Part shown: positions 15,401-25,722 of the stretch, piece after piece | Numbering within the stretch: position 1 is the first letter of the stretch | How the letters are laid out: every line of letters begins with the position of its first letter | From: Acanthaster planci | Lineage: Eukaryota; Echinodermata; Asteroidea; Valvatida; Acanthasteridae | Assembly (NCBI RefSeq): GCF_001949145.1 | Contig: NW_019091431.1 | Span: 319,971 to 383,970 of the forward strand | Direction of reading: 5' to 3' | Length of the DNA: 64,000 bases | Program-made: the position numbers and the translations under genes | The notes under the pieces: model-generated | Seen by the model: only the letters and a program-made list of their open reading frames with translations | What the model was told of the DNA's origin: nothing | Databases searched by the model: none

Positions 15401-18400
15401 TTCAGGAAGTGGCAAGGAATCACCACACAGTGTGGATGGATCTCCACCATCTGGTACAACAGAAGCTGCGAGTGAGAAGAAATCTTCTAAGAAGCTCAAG
15501 GAATACCTGTCCAGACCAAGAGAAGGACCTCGAGGAAGTCCAGAGAGTCAAGCATCAGAGGAGGTACGGCTGCCAATCATTGTCTTGTCCTACAACGACA
15601 AAAAACTTTTCTCTTTAGAGTTTGTTACTTTTGCAGATAAGGCCCCATCTGCACTTATGTGAGGAGATGGGTCATTGGTCAACATATAAACACTTGCTTT
15701 TATTTCATTTCCAAAGTGCCATTTTTATAAAATACAATCAAAAACGCTTTCCAATTAATACAGTATTAAAAACAAACTTAACCACTGATACATGTAGTCT
15801 AAGATGTGACAAAATGATATCATTTTAGATGCAGCTATAACTCTTGAAGTTTTGACTTCCCGGCCAGCATTCCCTAGATCTAGCAAAATTTCCAAAACTA
15901 TGAAACAGGGATTAGGAAGCTTCTTGTGGGGTAATAATTTGCCTGGGATACCAATGTGTGACATGTACATTGACATTAACAACACGGGACAGGATTTGCC
16001 ACTTGGTAGAGCTTGCTGAGTCCTGTGATCAGAGACTTGGCTCTCACTCCAGGCAGTGTATTTCATTGATTAAAACTTTATTACAATGAATTAAGTCACG
16101 GTCATAGTTTCATACCTCTAAATAAGAGTAGTTTAATGTAAAAAGTGATTGCTTTCTCAAAACAGGACGACACTTGCAGCAGGACGTCTGGCAATGGATC
16201 AACGTTCAGTAGGACTTCAGACAATAGTTCATCATCCTTTACTGGATCATCTGAGACAGGGTCATCCGAGACAGGGTCATCCTTCAGTAGCGCTATATCC
16301 ATGGATGGAACTCCTAGCAGGAAAGAATTACTCAGGTTAGGCCACAAGGCGAGCCAGTGAAAATCATCCTCAAAAGATATCGTGGAAAATTCAAACTAGT
16401 TCCTGTTTAGATCTTTCCTTGTAGCAAGGAGATAACAAAGGAATTACATGATGACAATTGGTTGGAGTTCAAGATCAATACATTCATTTCATTACATCTG
16501 CACACAGAAAGAGGCTACTTATCTCTTATTTTTTTTTCAGAAATTTTTGGCAATCATTTCTTTCTTCATTTCAGAAACCAGCTATGTCAATTTGCAGTCA
16601 AATTTTGTCAGCATGGTTTAAACCGATGCATTCTGTTATCACAGGTAAGCATTGAAGATTAAATGTATGGAAAGGAATAAACATTGAATAAACATCGAAA
16701 TAACTGTCATCGATAGAAGATTGATTACTATTTTTAATCAGTTTTAAGTATGTATCCTTGAGATAAGTAATAAAATCTTATTTTTTAATGATGTGTTAGT
16801 CAATCCATAACAGTGTATTTTTTACCATTTTGTACACTGGTAGGTGTAGATGTTTCAGTTTTGTATGATTGATTTTGATTGGTTGGTAGATTGATTCAGA
16901 TCCAATAATTGATTTCCTTCCAGGATAACCTGCTGAAGTGCATGAATGACTGTTATGTCTTGTGGTGTATATCCTACTTTCTTCCCTTCTCATCCTTGCC
17001 TTGCATCAGTTACAGTGATGTCAGGTAAACATTTCTTTGTATTAAAAATTGTAGGTCATTAATATAACGTTTTGGTCACTTATTTTGCAAAACAACTATC
17101 CACATGACATGTAATTTCTCTTTTATTTCATTGGCAGGTATAACTTGTCCAGCATGGTGGTCACGTACCTGATGTATGTTACCCTGAACACATGGGAGAG
17201 TTTCACCCTCGCTGCTAATGACGCCACTGCAGACAGTAAATCCAACATTCTCTTCAGGAGGTAGGCCCATTCTCATTCGCAACACCTCTTCACAGTGACA
17301 ATTTTGTTTTGAGATAAGACATTATCGGTGCTGCATTCAAATTTTCTGTTGGGATTCATATTTTTACAAGTTTAAATGCAACATGAAAATTGTACCATAA
17401 TCAGTGACCAGACCTTTTTTCCACATCATTGCCTATTTGTGCATGGCCAACCATTCAGATAAGGTCTTGATTCCAGTCTTCTTTCTTTTTAAGAAGACTT
17501 CTTTTCCTTTCTTTTCAGATTGTATCTCTTGGTCGCCAGTCTGAGACAGATTCTGTCAATGACTCGGCGATTTATGGAGGAAGGACTGCAAGCAGAGACA
17601 GAAAGCCTGAACAACTTTATCAGTAAGTATGCTGCATGTTGCCACTCTCACTGGCCATTGAGTGGCCAACACAAGCCAATTTACGGGCCATTTGTGATTT
17701 AGAAAGATTTTATTAGATTTACATGTTGCTCACAAATTTGTTTCCTCGTCCTTCTTGCTTGTTCCTTAGGCACCGTTTCAAAATTCGGTCCGACCAATAC
17801 ATTTATAATCGGTTGGCTATCAGGTGAAGTTTTCTCAAGTGGCCAATTCTAACTGATAAATGCCTTTATGTTGCCTTACTCCCAAGGCTATGTGGTTTCA
17901 GTGGAGCAACACCCCCTCCATTATTCACTCAACCCAAGTCTCTGTTATTATTTATCGGTCGGATGGCCCTGTCCTATAGTCAGCGGGTAAGAATTTTGAA
18001 ATGTTATCTTCATTGAATTTATTCTGGACTCTTGCCTAGAATGCTTGTGTCAATTAGAGGGCCTGCGTAAGCTTTATCTACTGCTCCTACGGAAGTTCCG
18101 ACCAAAGAATGAGTCCATCCAGTACTTGAGGGCACTTGTCGTTGGTAATGATGAATTGCTTCGCATTATTACCAGCAAGCAAGCTTACACCATTGAGCAA
18201 AGAGAGAAGTTCAGTTGCGAGGAACATGTCAAGCAGTAAGTGTTTGATCAATATACTCCTCTTTTTACTATAACCCTTTGATGGTTTAACAGTACAAATA
18301 TGCACGAATGCCAAGAGTCACTCTTTTGCGTAAATATGGAACACCATGATCTACAGATTTAGTGTGTACACAGTTGGTTGCCAGCACAAAATGACACAGG

Positions 18401-21400
18401 CTCTTTTGTGCAGTCCTCTTCACTGCAGGTGGTTTACTGCACAATTACGCACAAGAAACTGAGGCACAGTTTTTGGGGAGCACAGCAGTGCAATCTGATA
18501 TACCTGTGAGGGACAGTTGGTGCAGTGCACAATAGGACACAACTGTGCATCTTTGTGTGGCTTACCAACTCACCCAAAGAGTGACTTCAGCAAAGGAAGG
18601 TTAACAAACTTTGACAATGACAGGACTGAAACCAGAGACCTTCTGAAATCCAATCAAGTGCTTCATTGTCTGCACGGTTAACTAGAAGCATTGAAAAGAA
18701 CATCAAAGCCTGAATGTTTCTCCTCAAAGTAAAACATGCTTCTGTTTTATGTACTCCTTTCTCAAGACTAGAATATTCTGAGATGTGCCCATCAGAAACA
18801 AGAAAAATTAACGTGCAGTGTTTCAATAGATGTTATCACTTGACAGTCATGAGTGAAATTCAATGTTTTGTGACAACTATTCTCAAAGGTTCTTCTGTCT
18901 ATCCTCCTCCCCTGAAGGTTGGCAAGTCGCCAGGTTCTTCTGACATACAATGAATTACTGATTAAGTTCAGCAGTAACACTAAAGAAGAGAATGAGGCTG
19001 CATTCACCCTAATGTATCACACGGCTATCGACCTACAGAATCATAAACTCGTCTATCAGCTACCCATATTGGACACCTTTGCTGATCTGTGGGAGCATGG
19101 AGCTGAGGATTGCATCTCTCAGGTAGCTGACCCTATTGACAATGACAGTGACAATGACAATGACGTGAAGTTACTAGTTTATCAATTGTCTACCTCAAAT
19201 ATATTTGCCCATAAGTGAGCAGGATACTGTAAATTCACAATGGCAGGAGCTGTCACTGTGACACTTGAGTTGTTGACATTTAGTGGTGATGAAATTACAA
19301 ATAGTTCCGAAAATGTTGCCCCAAGATAGTCTGACTAGCCAGGAGGTATACTAGCAAATTGGAACGAATTGTAAGGTGAATCAGATGACTGTAGAGAGTG
19401 GACATTAGCAGGCTTTTGAGCCTTGTAACTGTTTGAAGTGGACAGCAGATGAGAGGGACTTTGAATGTTTTTTTTGTCAGAGTTCCTGGGATTTCATGGA
19501 TCACATCGTAGCAGTGTTTGCAAAACACAGCATCAACAATCCGGATATTCTGATGGAACACATCACTGAGACACCCAGCAAAAAGAGGTATCTCTGTTTT
19601 GATCATTTGTAGATCATTGATCAATTATCAATGAGCCAATTATTCCTTTTACCTGTAAGTCATTCTTCTTGTAAACAGATTTGCTGAGAAATTAACTAAT
19701 CAGTCAATCAACAGATCAAACTGAACCTGTCTTCCTGTTTTTCTCTACAGGAAACACAAGGAAGTTGAAGATGCGTCAGAAAATGAGTGTTCTCCTTTCA
19801 AGGTAAGAAAATGAAATGGTAAACTTAAACAACCTGGAGCATCTTCCTTTCTTTGCTTCGTTTAAGTAGTGACGCTATTTCCATTTTTACTTGGCGATCT
19901 CTTCTGAAGGAACTGTCTTAAGCACTTCCTGTCGGGTGGAATTTGCATATGCGAGACAAGTTTCCGGGTGATTTTCAAGATTTTCCGTTTCCAAAATTCT
20001 CCCAAAATTCATAACTTCATTTACTGGATGTTTACATCCACACGAATGACTTTCTGGTGGCTACTCTAGTCTGACAGGCACCTCCATTGATGCCTTGAGT
20101 ATTGCAACCAGGCCTGCCGCCCAGTAAAAAGAGCCCAGATTGTGGGGTGTTGCGTAATTTCCTTTGTTCCCAAAATTGGCCCAGTGCATTGCTGAATGGC
20201 AGTGGTGTCGTTTCAAATGCGGCCAGATTAGCGTTCAGCGGTACTGTATCACTCATCACTGGAGTGCTGGAGCAATTTTGTCCCTGCTGAAAATCTGCGG
20301 GCACTAAATGCCACAAACAGTGGTATACTGTTTCAAAATAATGACGGATGACCTCCGCTGATGCCAACTGAAAAATGATGGCAATTCCCAGCAGCTCAGT
20401 CTTTTGTTCCAAGTATGGTCTTTTGCTACAAGGCTCAGCTCCTTTGTCCAATTTCAGGTACTCCCATCTATGCATACAAACCCAAGGTACCAGGTACCGG
20501 GAACCCCAGAGGCAAGTGATTAAGAATCAAGAGTTGTGGTTTTTCTCCCCAAAAGTCCAGTTTGGAATGTCTTCTCTGATTTTAATATGTGTTTTCTGAA
20601 CTTTACTTTCACCTCCACAGAAGTCACTTACTACAGAGACTGGGTTGAGCCTACCCACGATTCTTAGCAGTAGTAGCGAAGATGAGACAGCAGAGACTAA
20701 GCACATCAAAGACAACATCAACACTTGCCTCCGAGCACTCACCATTAAAGGTCAGATCAGGGCCCGGTCGCTTAGCAAATGCTTGCACTAAGCACAAAAT
20801 AAGCAGGGAGCCACTTACAAGCTTTATACAGTGCATAGAATTTTGGTTAGTAACCTGTTCTATTCAGCGAGTATTTTCTATGTTTAGCAAATATCTGTTG
20901 TCAGAGCGCTGTGGAAAATAGGACCTTATGGCTAAGAGGTGTCCTTCATCTTGATAATTATAATGGCTTCATACACCAGGCAGGTGTCTTAATGAATTGA
21001 GCTGGGTTGGCCATTTTTGAAATACCTCTTCAAGATAGATTGCAGTGTTTAGAACCCATATACCTCAAGAAGGAGGAGCATGTCCTAAGCATGACAATAT
21101 GGGATACGTGTACGGTGTAATTACAGGTATCTACCACAACATTTCAGTGGTGCAGTTGTTTTTATTTGTAGGTTACAAACCTCAAATCCGTGGTCTTCAG
21201 AAGCTGCTCCTGGAAACATGCTATGCCAAGCTGGGTAAGTGGTTTTCGGACCGTTTGAGCCTTGAACCACACTCTGTTTTGTAGTACCTTGACTATGGTC
21301 ATATTCTTTGATGTTGTGTTTTAGTATCTTTCTACTTTTTTGTGTTTTTGATCTCCAGTTGGCCCCAAGACAGAAATCGTGGAACCAGTAGTTTGGTTGA

Positions 21401-22388
21401 ATCACAGTAAGTTGTAATAAATCTTACTGTACATACTTGCCACAAAAGCCTTGCTTTTCAGCTGTGAAGTTTTCTTCTAATAATTTTGATATTTAATATT
21501 TGTAAATGCTAAAGTGAATACATAAATCAAATGTGACAGACAATTCTGATATGTCATTTGCATTTTTTTTTCTCTAAGCTTTCAACAGAGTCCATTTTTG
21601 CATTTCTCTTTCTACCCACAGTTCAGATGAAGTCAGTGCCGCTCTTTGCCTTTTCTCAAGCAGACGAGTTGGCCATGAATGATCTTCATTTTCAAGAGCT
21701 TTTACAGCGTTTAGGAATGCACAGTGCGAAAGATTCACAGCATTTATATCCCTCTATTCCCGCATTTTGGACCGCCGAGATGTGCTTCAATGCTGCCAAG
21801 ATACTTGGAGACATCAATTATGGTGAGTCAGTGTTAACCATGGTGACCCTAGGCACCATCTCGTAATTCATCTCATAGATGTAGAAAGAATCCACATCTG
21901 ACGCAGAACAAGGAGGAAAAAGATGTAATTCTTGCATCATGATTATGCTTGTGCAGAGGCAAAGTTTTTAACATCACATCTTATTTGACATATTTGCCTT
22001 GCTCTCCAGACAAACTTCATTTTGCACTAACTTCTGAAGGCGAGTTATCGCCTGAATATCTGGAGCTCTATGTACCCAGTGTGACCTTTGATCCCAGTAG
22101 TGAACCAAGTGATGATGAAATGAGTCAGGAAGAAGACAAGCCTACCACATCAAGGTAAGTTGAATTGAACTAAGATCCATAGTCACAGAGTAAGGTATGC
22201 AAAAGAAAAATCCCCAAACTCTCAGAGTTAAGTGTTTTTGAATGTGATTAGTTTGTGACCCAACACTTTATACAATTTTTGTTTCACTTTTATTTTAAAG
22301 GATTTCCAATCCTATGGTCTCACTCCCTCAAAATATTTGGCTGAGTGTCGTCCAGCAGTTGAATGCCGAGAAAGAGGCAAAAGCTTAA
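9467..22388 (+). CDS. tim: TIMELESS, insect circadian (d-TIM) type
   Basis: A complete 23-exon gene, 1068 aa, all phases consistent. Exons: 9467-9566, 11813-11907, 12145-12206, 12364-12544, 12767-12888, 13884-13944, 14355-14408, 14835-15563, 16166-16335, 16575-16644, 16924-17024, 17138-17260, 17519-17622, 18040-18235, 18918-19122, 19481-19587, 19751-19802, 20621-20750, 21172-21234, 21359-21406, 21622-21822, 22010-22154, 22301-22388. The start is chosen because SSLGHMEGDSY follows at the N-terminus as in Drosophila TIM. Residues 1-245 are the TIMELESS N-terminal helical domain (LLVNLSMPLEV, LIRNILHIEE). Residues ~250-520 are a Ser/Thr/Asp-rich linker, including SSETG repeats. A second helical block follows (LLLLRKFRPKNESIQYL), then a basic KKRKHK nuclear-signal-like cluster at ~825-830, a C-terminal block (IPAFWTAEMCFNAAKILG) and an acidic tail. 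Block similarity is greater to Drosophila TIM than to mammalian TIMELESS/TIMEOUT. Predicted role: PERIOD/CRY partner in the clock; light response is not inferable. Confidence 0.93.
10090..10317 (-). repeat. Dispersed ~220-bp repeat, copy 2 (inverted)
   Basis: Reverse-strand copy of the repeat at 1796-2012, lying in intron 1 of timeless. Similarity runs over the whole length with small indels, so the two are copies of one interspersed family rather than chance matches. No target-site duplication was recognised. Confidence 0.75.
12895..13660. repeat. 13-bp minisatellite (TTAATAGTCCTAG) spanning an assembly gap
   Basis: Copies of TTAATAGTCCTAG run into the N block on the left (12895-12957) and out of it on the right (13602-13660), so the array probably crosses the gap. 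It starts about 6 bp after the splice donor at 12889 in timeless intron 5. Reading phase across the intron (exons 12767-12888 and 13884-13944) is intact, so no coding exon need be missing. Confidence 0.9.
12958..13601. other. Assembly gap (644 N)
   Basis: Run of N inside the minisatellite of timeless intron 5. The true length is unknown. Confidence 0.99.
13717..13834. repeat. 59-bp tandem duplication, two copies
   Basis: Copies 13717-13775 and 13776-13834 differ at only a few positions; both begin GGCTGTGGATGTAACCG and end GCAGACCT. They lie in timeless intron 5, just before the exon at 13884. Each copy carries a TTTxGCAG acceptor-like end. Confidence 0.9.
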
Positions 22389-22832
22389 GTCGTCTGGAAA
22401 GAATTTCATTTCTACCTGCAGAGGGTGCTGTCCCTGGGCTACGTTATGAAATCAATGGAGACTGGTTTGAAATGCTTTAACCACCTTAACACAAAATATT
22501 CAACTGAAATGTGTAACTTCGTTGTATATCTTTGTAAATTTTTCACAAGTGTAAGCCTTCCCTATGTGCATAACTGATGTGAAAATTGTCCATATATTTC
22601 ACAACTTTAGTTTTTGTAATTTCAGAGGTCCTACAAGTGAAAATGACTGATGGGCAAACAATTCCTTTGTACAAGAAAGGGATATTTTCTTGCTTTCTTT
22701 TTGTATGATTTTTTTTAGGACAATTAGAACACAAACTATTGGAAATTCCCAGGGTTCTATTCTATCGATACTTCGGTGAGCTGAACGAACTTCAGCCAGA
22801 TTTCAATCTACATGTAAAGGAAATGTTAAAAA

Positions 22833-22838
22833 AATAAA
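22833..22838 (+). terminator. Poly(A) signal AATAAA of timeless
   Basis: First AATAAA after the timeless stop codon, 445 nt downstream, in AAAAAAATAAAGTTGG. It implies a 3' UTR of about 0.45 kb. Confidence 0.6.
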
Positions 22839-22859
22839 GTTGGTGCAAAAAGGAGATGG

Positions 22860-25159
22860 CCAAACACACTTGTTCCTAAGAAATGTGCAGGACTGTTTGT
22901 TGGCTATCACTACTAGCCTGGATTAACAAAGTAGAACTCTTGGCTTTATCTTCTGGTTGGATCACTTGTGGCTGTTGTCATAGCAACCATAGGTGTGTGG
23001 CACTTTTTTTTACTCTCAATAAGCTACTGTATCTGGATTCTATGATTTGTGTTAAAAGGTGCATGAAAAAAACTCACATACACGTAACTATACTAAATAT
23101 GAATAAAAAAAATGATATCTTGATGTATTCACACATTTGAATGTAACATTGTCTCGTATCGTATCACATCACAATATTTTGGTTGCATGACTTTTGTTAG
23201 GAAAACAGTGTTGTAAAAGAAGGTGTTTTTTCTTAAATTGTGGTTTTTTAAAATCTCATTGTTACATTTCAGCGTAGGCTGCGATTCTCAAAGCGTACAA
23301 GGTTACTGAATTCGCGTACAATTATTTTCATGTGAATGGTTCTCTCTGTAATGATAAATGAAATACGTTATTGGTAACCAGCAGTGTGACCATACCCCTG
23401 AACCTGGCCCTTAATGGTCAACTAGACGTCAGACGTTAGTCTGTCTATAGTGAACTATAGTTGTCACTCAAACTTGCCCGTTGCAGCTCCTTTAGTCAGT
23501 TTTGCGTGGTGCCCACGATACGTTTTGTGCATAGGCTACCAGGGACTTTGCTCATTGATTGCGCTCATAAAACAGACTCGTTCCTGTCCCCGAAGCATAT
23601 CAGGTATGGGGGGACGGTCAACAATTGTTAAGTGTCGAATCAGTCCGATAACATATGCCATGAAGCATGCAGAGTTGCATTTTGTATACATGTACATGCA
23701 TCACAATTTTGTATGTAGAACCAGACCTGTGTGAAATACACGAGTTGTCCAATTACAGTTAAACTTTTTGAAAACGTCAGTTCCAGATACTAGTTTTATT
23801 AGGGATAGGTCTGCCTTCCCAAGATGAGATGGGGCATAGGCTCTGGAAAAGAAACAATCTAGACCAGTAACACCCAATATGAATATGCCATTAGATGATC
23901 CTAGCTTCTGAGATAACTTTGTCCACTACAATGTAATCTGTTCAAAAAACAATTTTGTTGAAATTTATACATGTATTGAGATTTCCAATTCAATATCTAA
24001 GTGATGCACTGTCAAATGGATCTTTCATAGTGGTAACTGTTTTCCTATTAATTAAATATTTTGTGTGTGAAACAAACGGAATTTTATCTTAACTCACTGT
24101 AGTAGAATCTAAATAATCCATTAAAACTTATTGTCTTGGGGCTAGATTCTTTGTCATAAATCATTTGGTGGATGCATGTTTACCTTTGCTGCTACAATGG
24201 TTAGATGAAGCATGATGTTAAAGTGGACTTATTGTTTTGACATCAAAATAATACCAATACTTAATGAATTTTAATTGATTCACAGACCATCTACCAACCT
24301 CCTAAAACACCTGTCAAATGCAAATACAAATTGAAATGTTAAAACATGGTCGAGTTTGGACGGCCTGCTCTTCCCAAGGTTTCTTGTTCTCGCGCACTAA
24401 CGGTGGGAACACGACCCAAGAACACAGTCAGAACAGGATTACACACCACCTCCTTATCAGGGATTTACACACAACACACGGACAAACTTTGAACACTAAA
24501 CAGCTGCAAAAACTAACAAGATGGTTTACAGAACCAGAGACAATGGGGAGTTTTGCAAAAGTCACATTAACCCCAACTCCCTAGGGTGTATGCAAATCAT
24601 ATTAAAATTGGAGGCTTCAGGAATTGTTGGGGTTAATAATTTTCAAGGACACAAATGAATGTTCTTCCTTTAACAGAAGAGTTGAGCCCAGTTAACCGAA
24701 CATTAACCCTTGAATGATGTACATGGACGCTATTTGCAACTAACTACCAGCGATAACCAGTTGTACATTCCAACATTTGAGCAGCCAACCCACGAACAAG
24801 AAAATAGAGCTGTTCATGAACATACTAGCGCAAGCCGCCCAAACTCGGCCCATGTTTCTGTGACGTCAAATCAAATACTCCACTGCAAAGTCACAAAGGT
24901 TATACACATTTCAACTCAAGGGAATATAACCGCAAACATTTCGTGATTTCAAATAGACTTCCCCCAAAATCTGAACCTTAGTATCTCTCAATACAACGAA
25001 GAAATTGATCAACCTAAACTCCAAAAGCAGTGCACAAGGTCACAGACAACTGAAACGTCAAAAGACCAAGTCAATACATGTATAGCTTATTAAAAGTGTT
25101 GGAATGAAGATTATAGGGCCTTTGTTCAGAAAGCAGATACATGGAATCCACTTTCAATT
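22860..25159. other. Intergenic region between timeless and selenoprotein T (tail to tail)
   Basis: Genes on the two sides converge. Apart from the 70-bp element at 24567-24636, no coding exon, RNA gene or strong structure was recognised. Short open frames here have no splice partners and no family likeness. Confidence 0.5.
24567..24636 (-). repeat. Short ~70-bp element with TTAACCC/GGGTTAA ends, copy 2
   Basis: Reverse-strand copy of 1201-1268, roughly 80% identical by eye, including CATACACCCTAGGGAGTT and the terminal TTAACCCC/GGGGTTAA inverted repeat. It is intergenic, between timeless and selenoprotein T. Confidence 0.65.
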
Positions 25160-25165
25160 TTTATT
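25160..25165 (-). terminator. Poly(A) signal AATAAA of selenoprotein T
   Basis: AATAAA on the minus strand, about 560 nt after the stop codon and 210 nt beyond the SECIS element, so the SECIS would be inside the mature 3' UTR. Confidence 0.5.
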
Positions 25166-25375
25166 TTCAATAAATCAAATCAAAAAGTGCAGACAATCAA
25201 ACACATCACTACATGTATAACATCCTCAATACATCGTAACCTGACTTTAAAAAAGACAAAGATGCTTTACTTATAAATAATGTTCAAATATTTCCAAAAA
25301 TGACAGTGTCCATTTTTTCTCGAAGGGGAGGGGTGTCCTGGTCAGTTCTGTGGATTGTCCAGTTTCTCCCATGGT

Positions 25376-25450
25376 CAGACGAGGTAGGAGTTTCCAGTCA
25401 GAACATCCAGAAAGGAACTGGTTTGTGTTCTGACCTTCATAAGCTCGCTG
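25376..25450 (-). promoter_or_regulatory. SECIS element (type 2) of selenoprotein T
   Basis: Minus strand, about 275 nt after the stop. The non-Watson-Crick core is ATGA (25440-25437) facing GGA (25395-25393), giving the G.A/A.G tandem. A perfect 9-bp helix follows (25434-25426 with 25405-25397), then unpaired AAA (25424-25422) 12 nt after the ATGA, then a 4-bp mini-stem CCAG/CTGG under a 7-nt loop, which makes it form 2. Lower helix I pairs CGAG with CTCG and CAG with CTG around one bulge. All hallmark positions are present. It recruits SBP2 and EFsec so UGA is read as selenocysteine. Confidence 0.92.
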
Positions 25451-25722
25451 AGGATGGGTAGAAAATGGTTCCCACTCAACTGAAGTAGGAAATGTCATCT
25501 GGAACAGAAATATAAAAGATAAACAAGAAACAAACTTTACACATGCTCCTGAGGCCAAACTAGTATCGTAACAGCCAATTGGCAAACCAATATTCCTCAA
25601 GTATACAAAACGATGCCATTGGTCATGTGAGCTTCAATCCATCCTATCCATTCTCAAGAGCTTTGACACGTAACATGTCAAAGACCCCGTGAGTACCTTT
25701 TATTTCAATACTGCAGTGGATG

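Noticed and set aside
14903-15499. Antisense and other-frame ORFs of 78-103 codons over timeless exon 8
   Set aside because: They overlap a 243-codon exon whose frame is fixed by phase and homology; Ser-rich codons leave long open frames in other registers.
20032-20475. 147-codon minus-strand ORF
   Set aside because: Falls in timeless intron 17, no family likeness and no splice partners; possibly a decayed repeat but not supportable as a gene.
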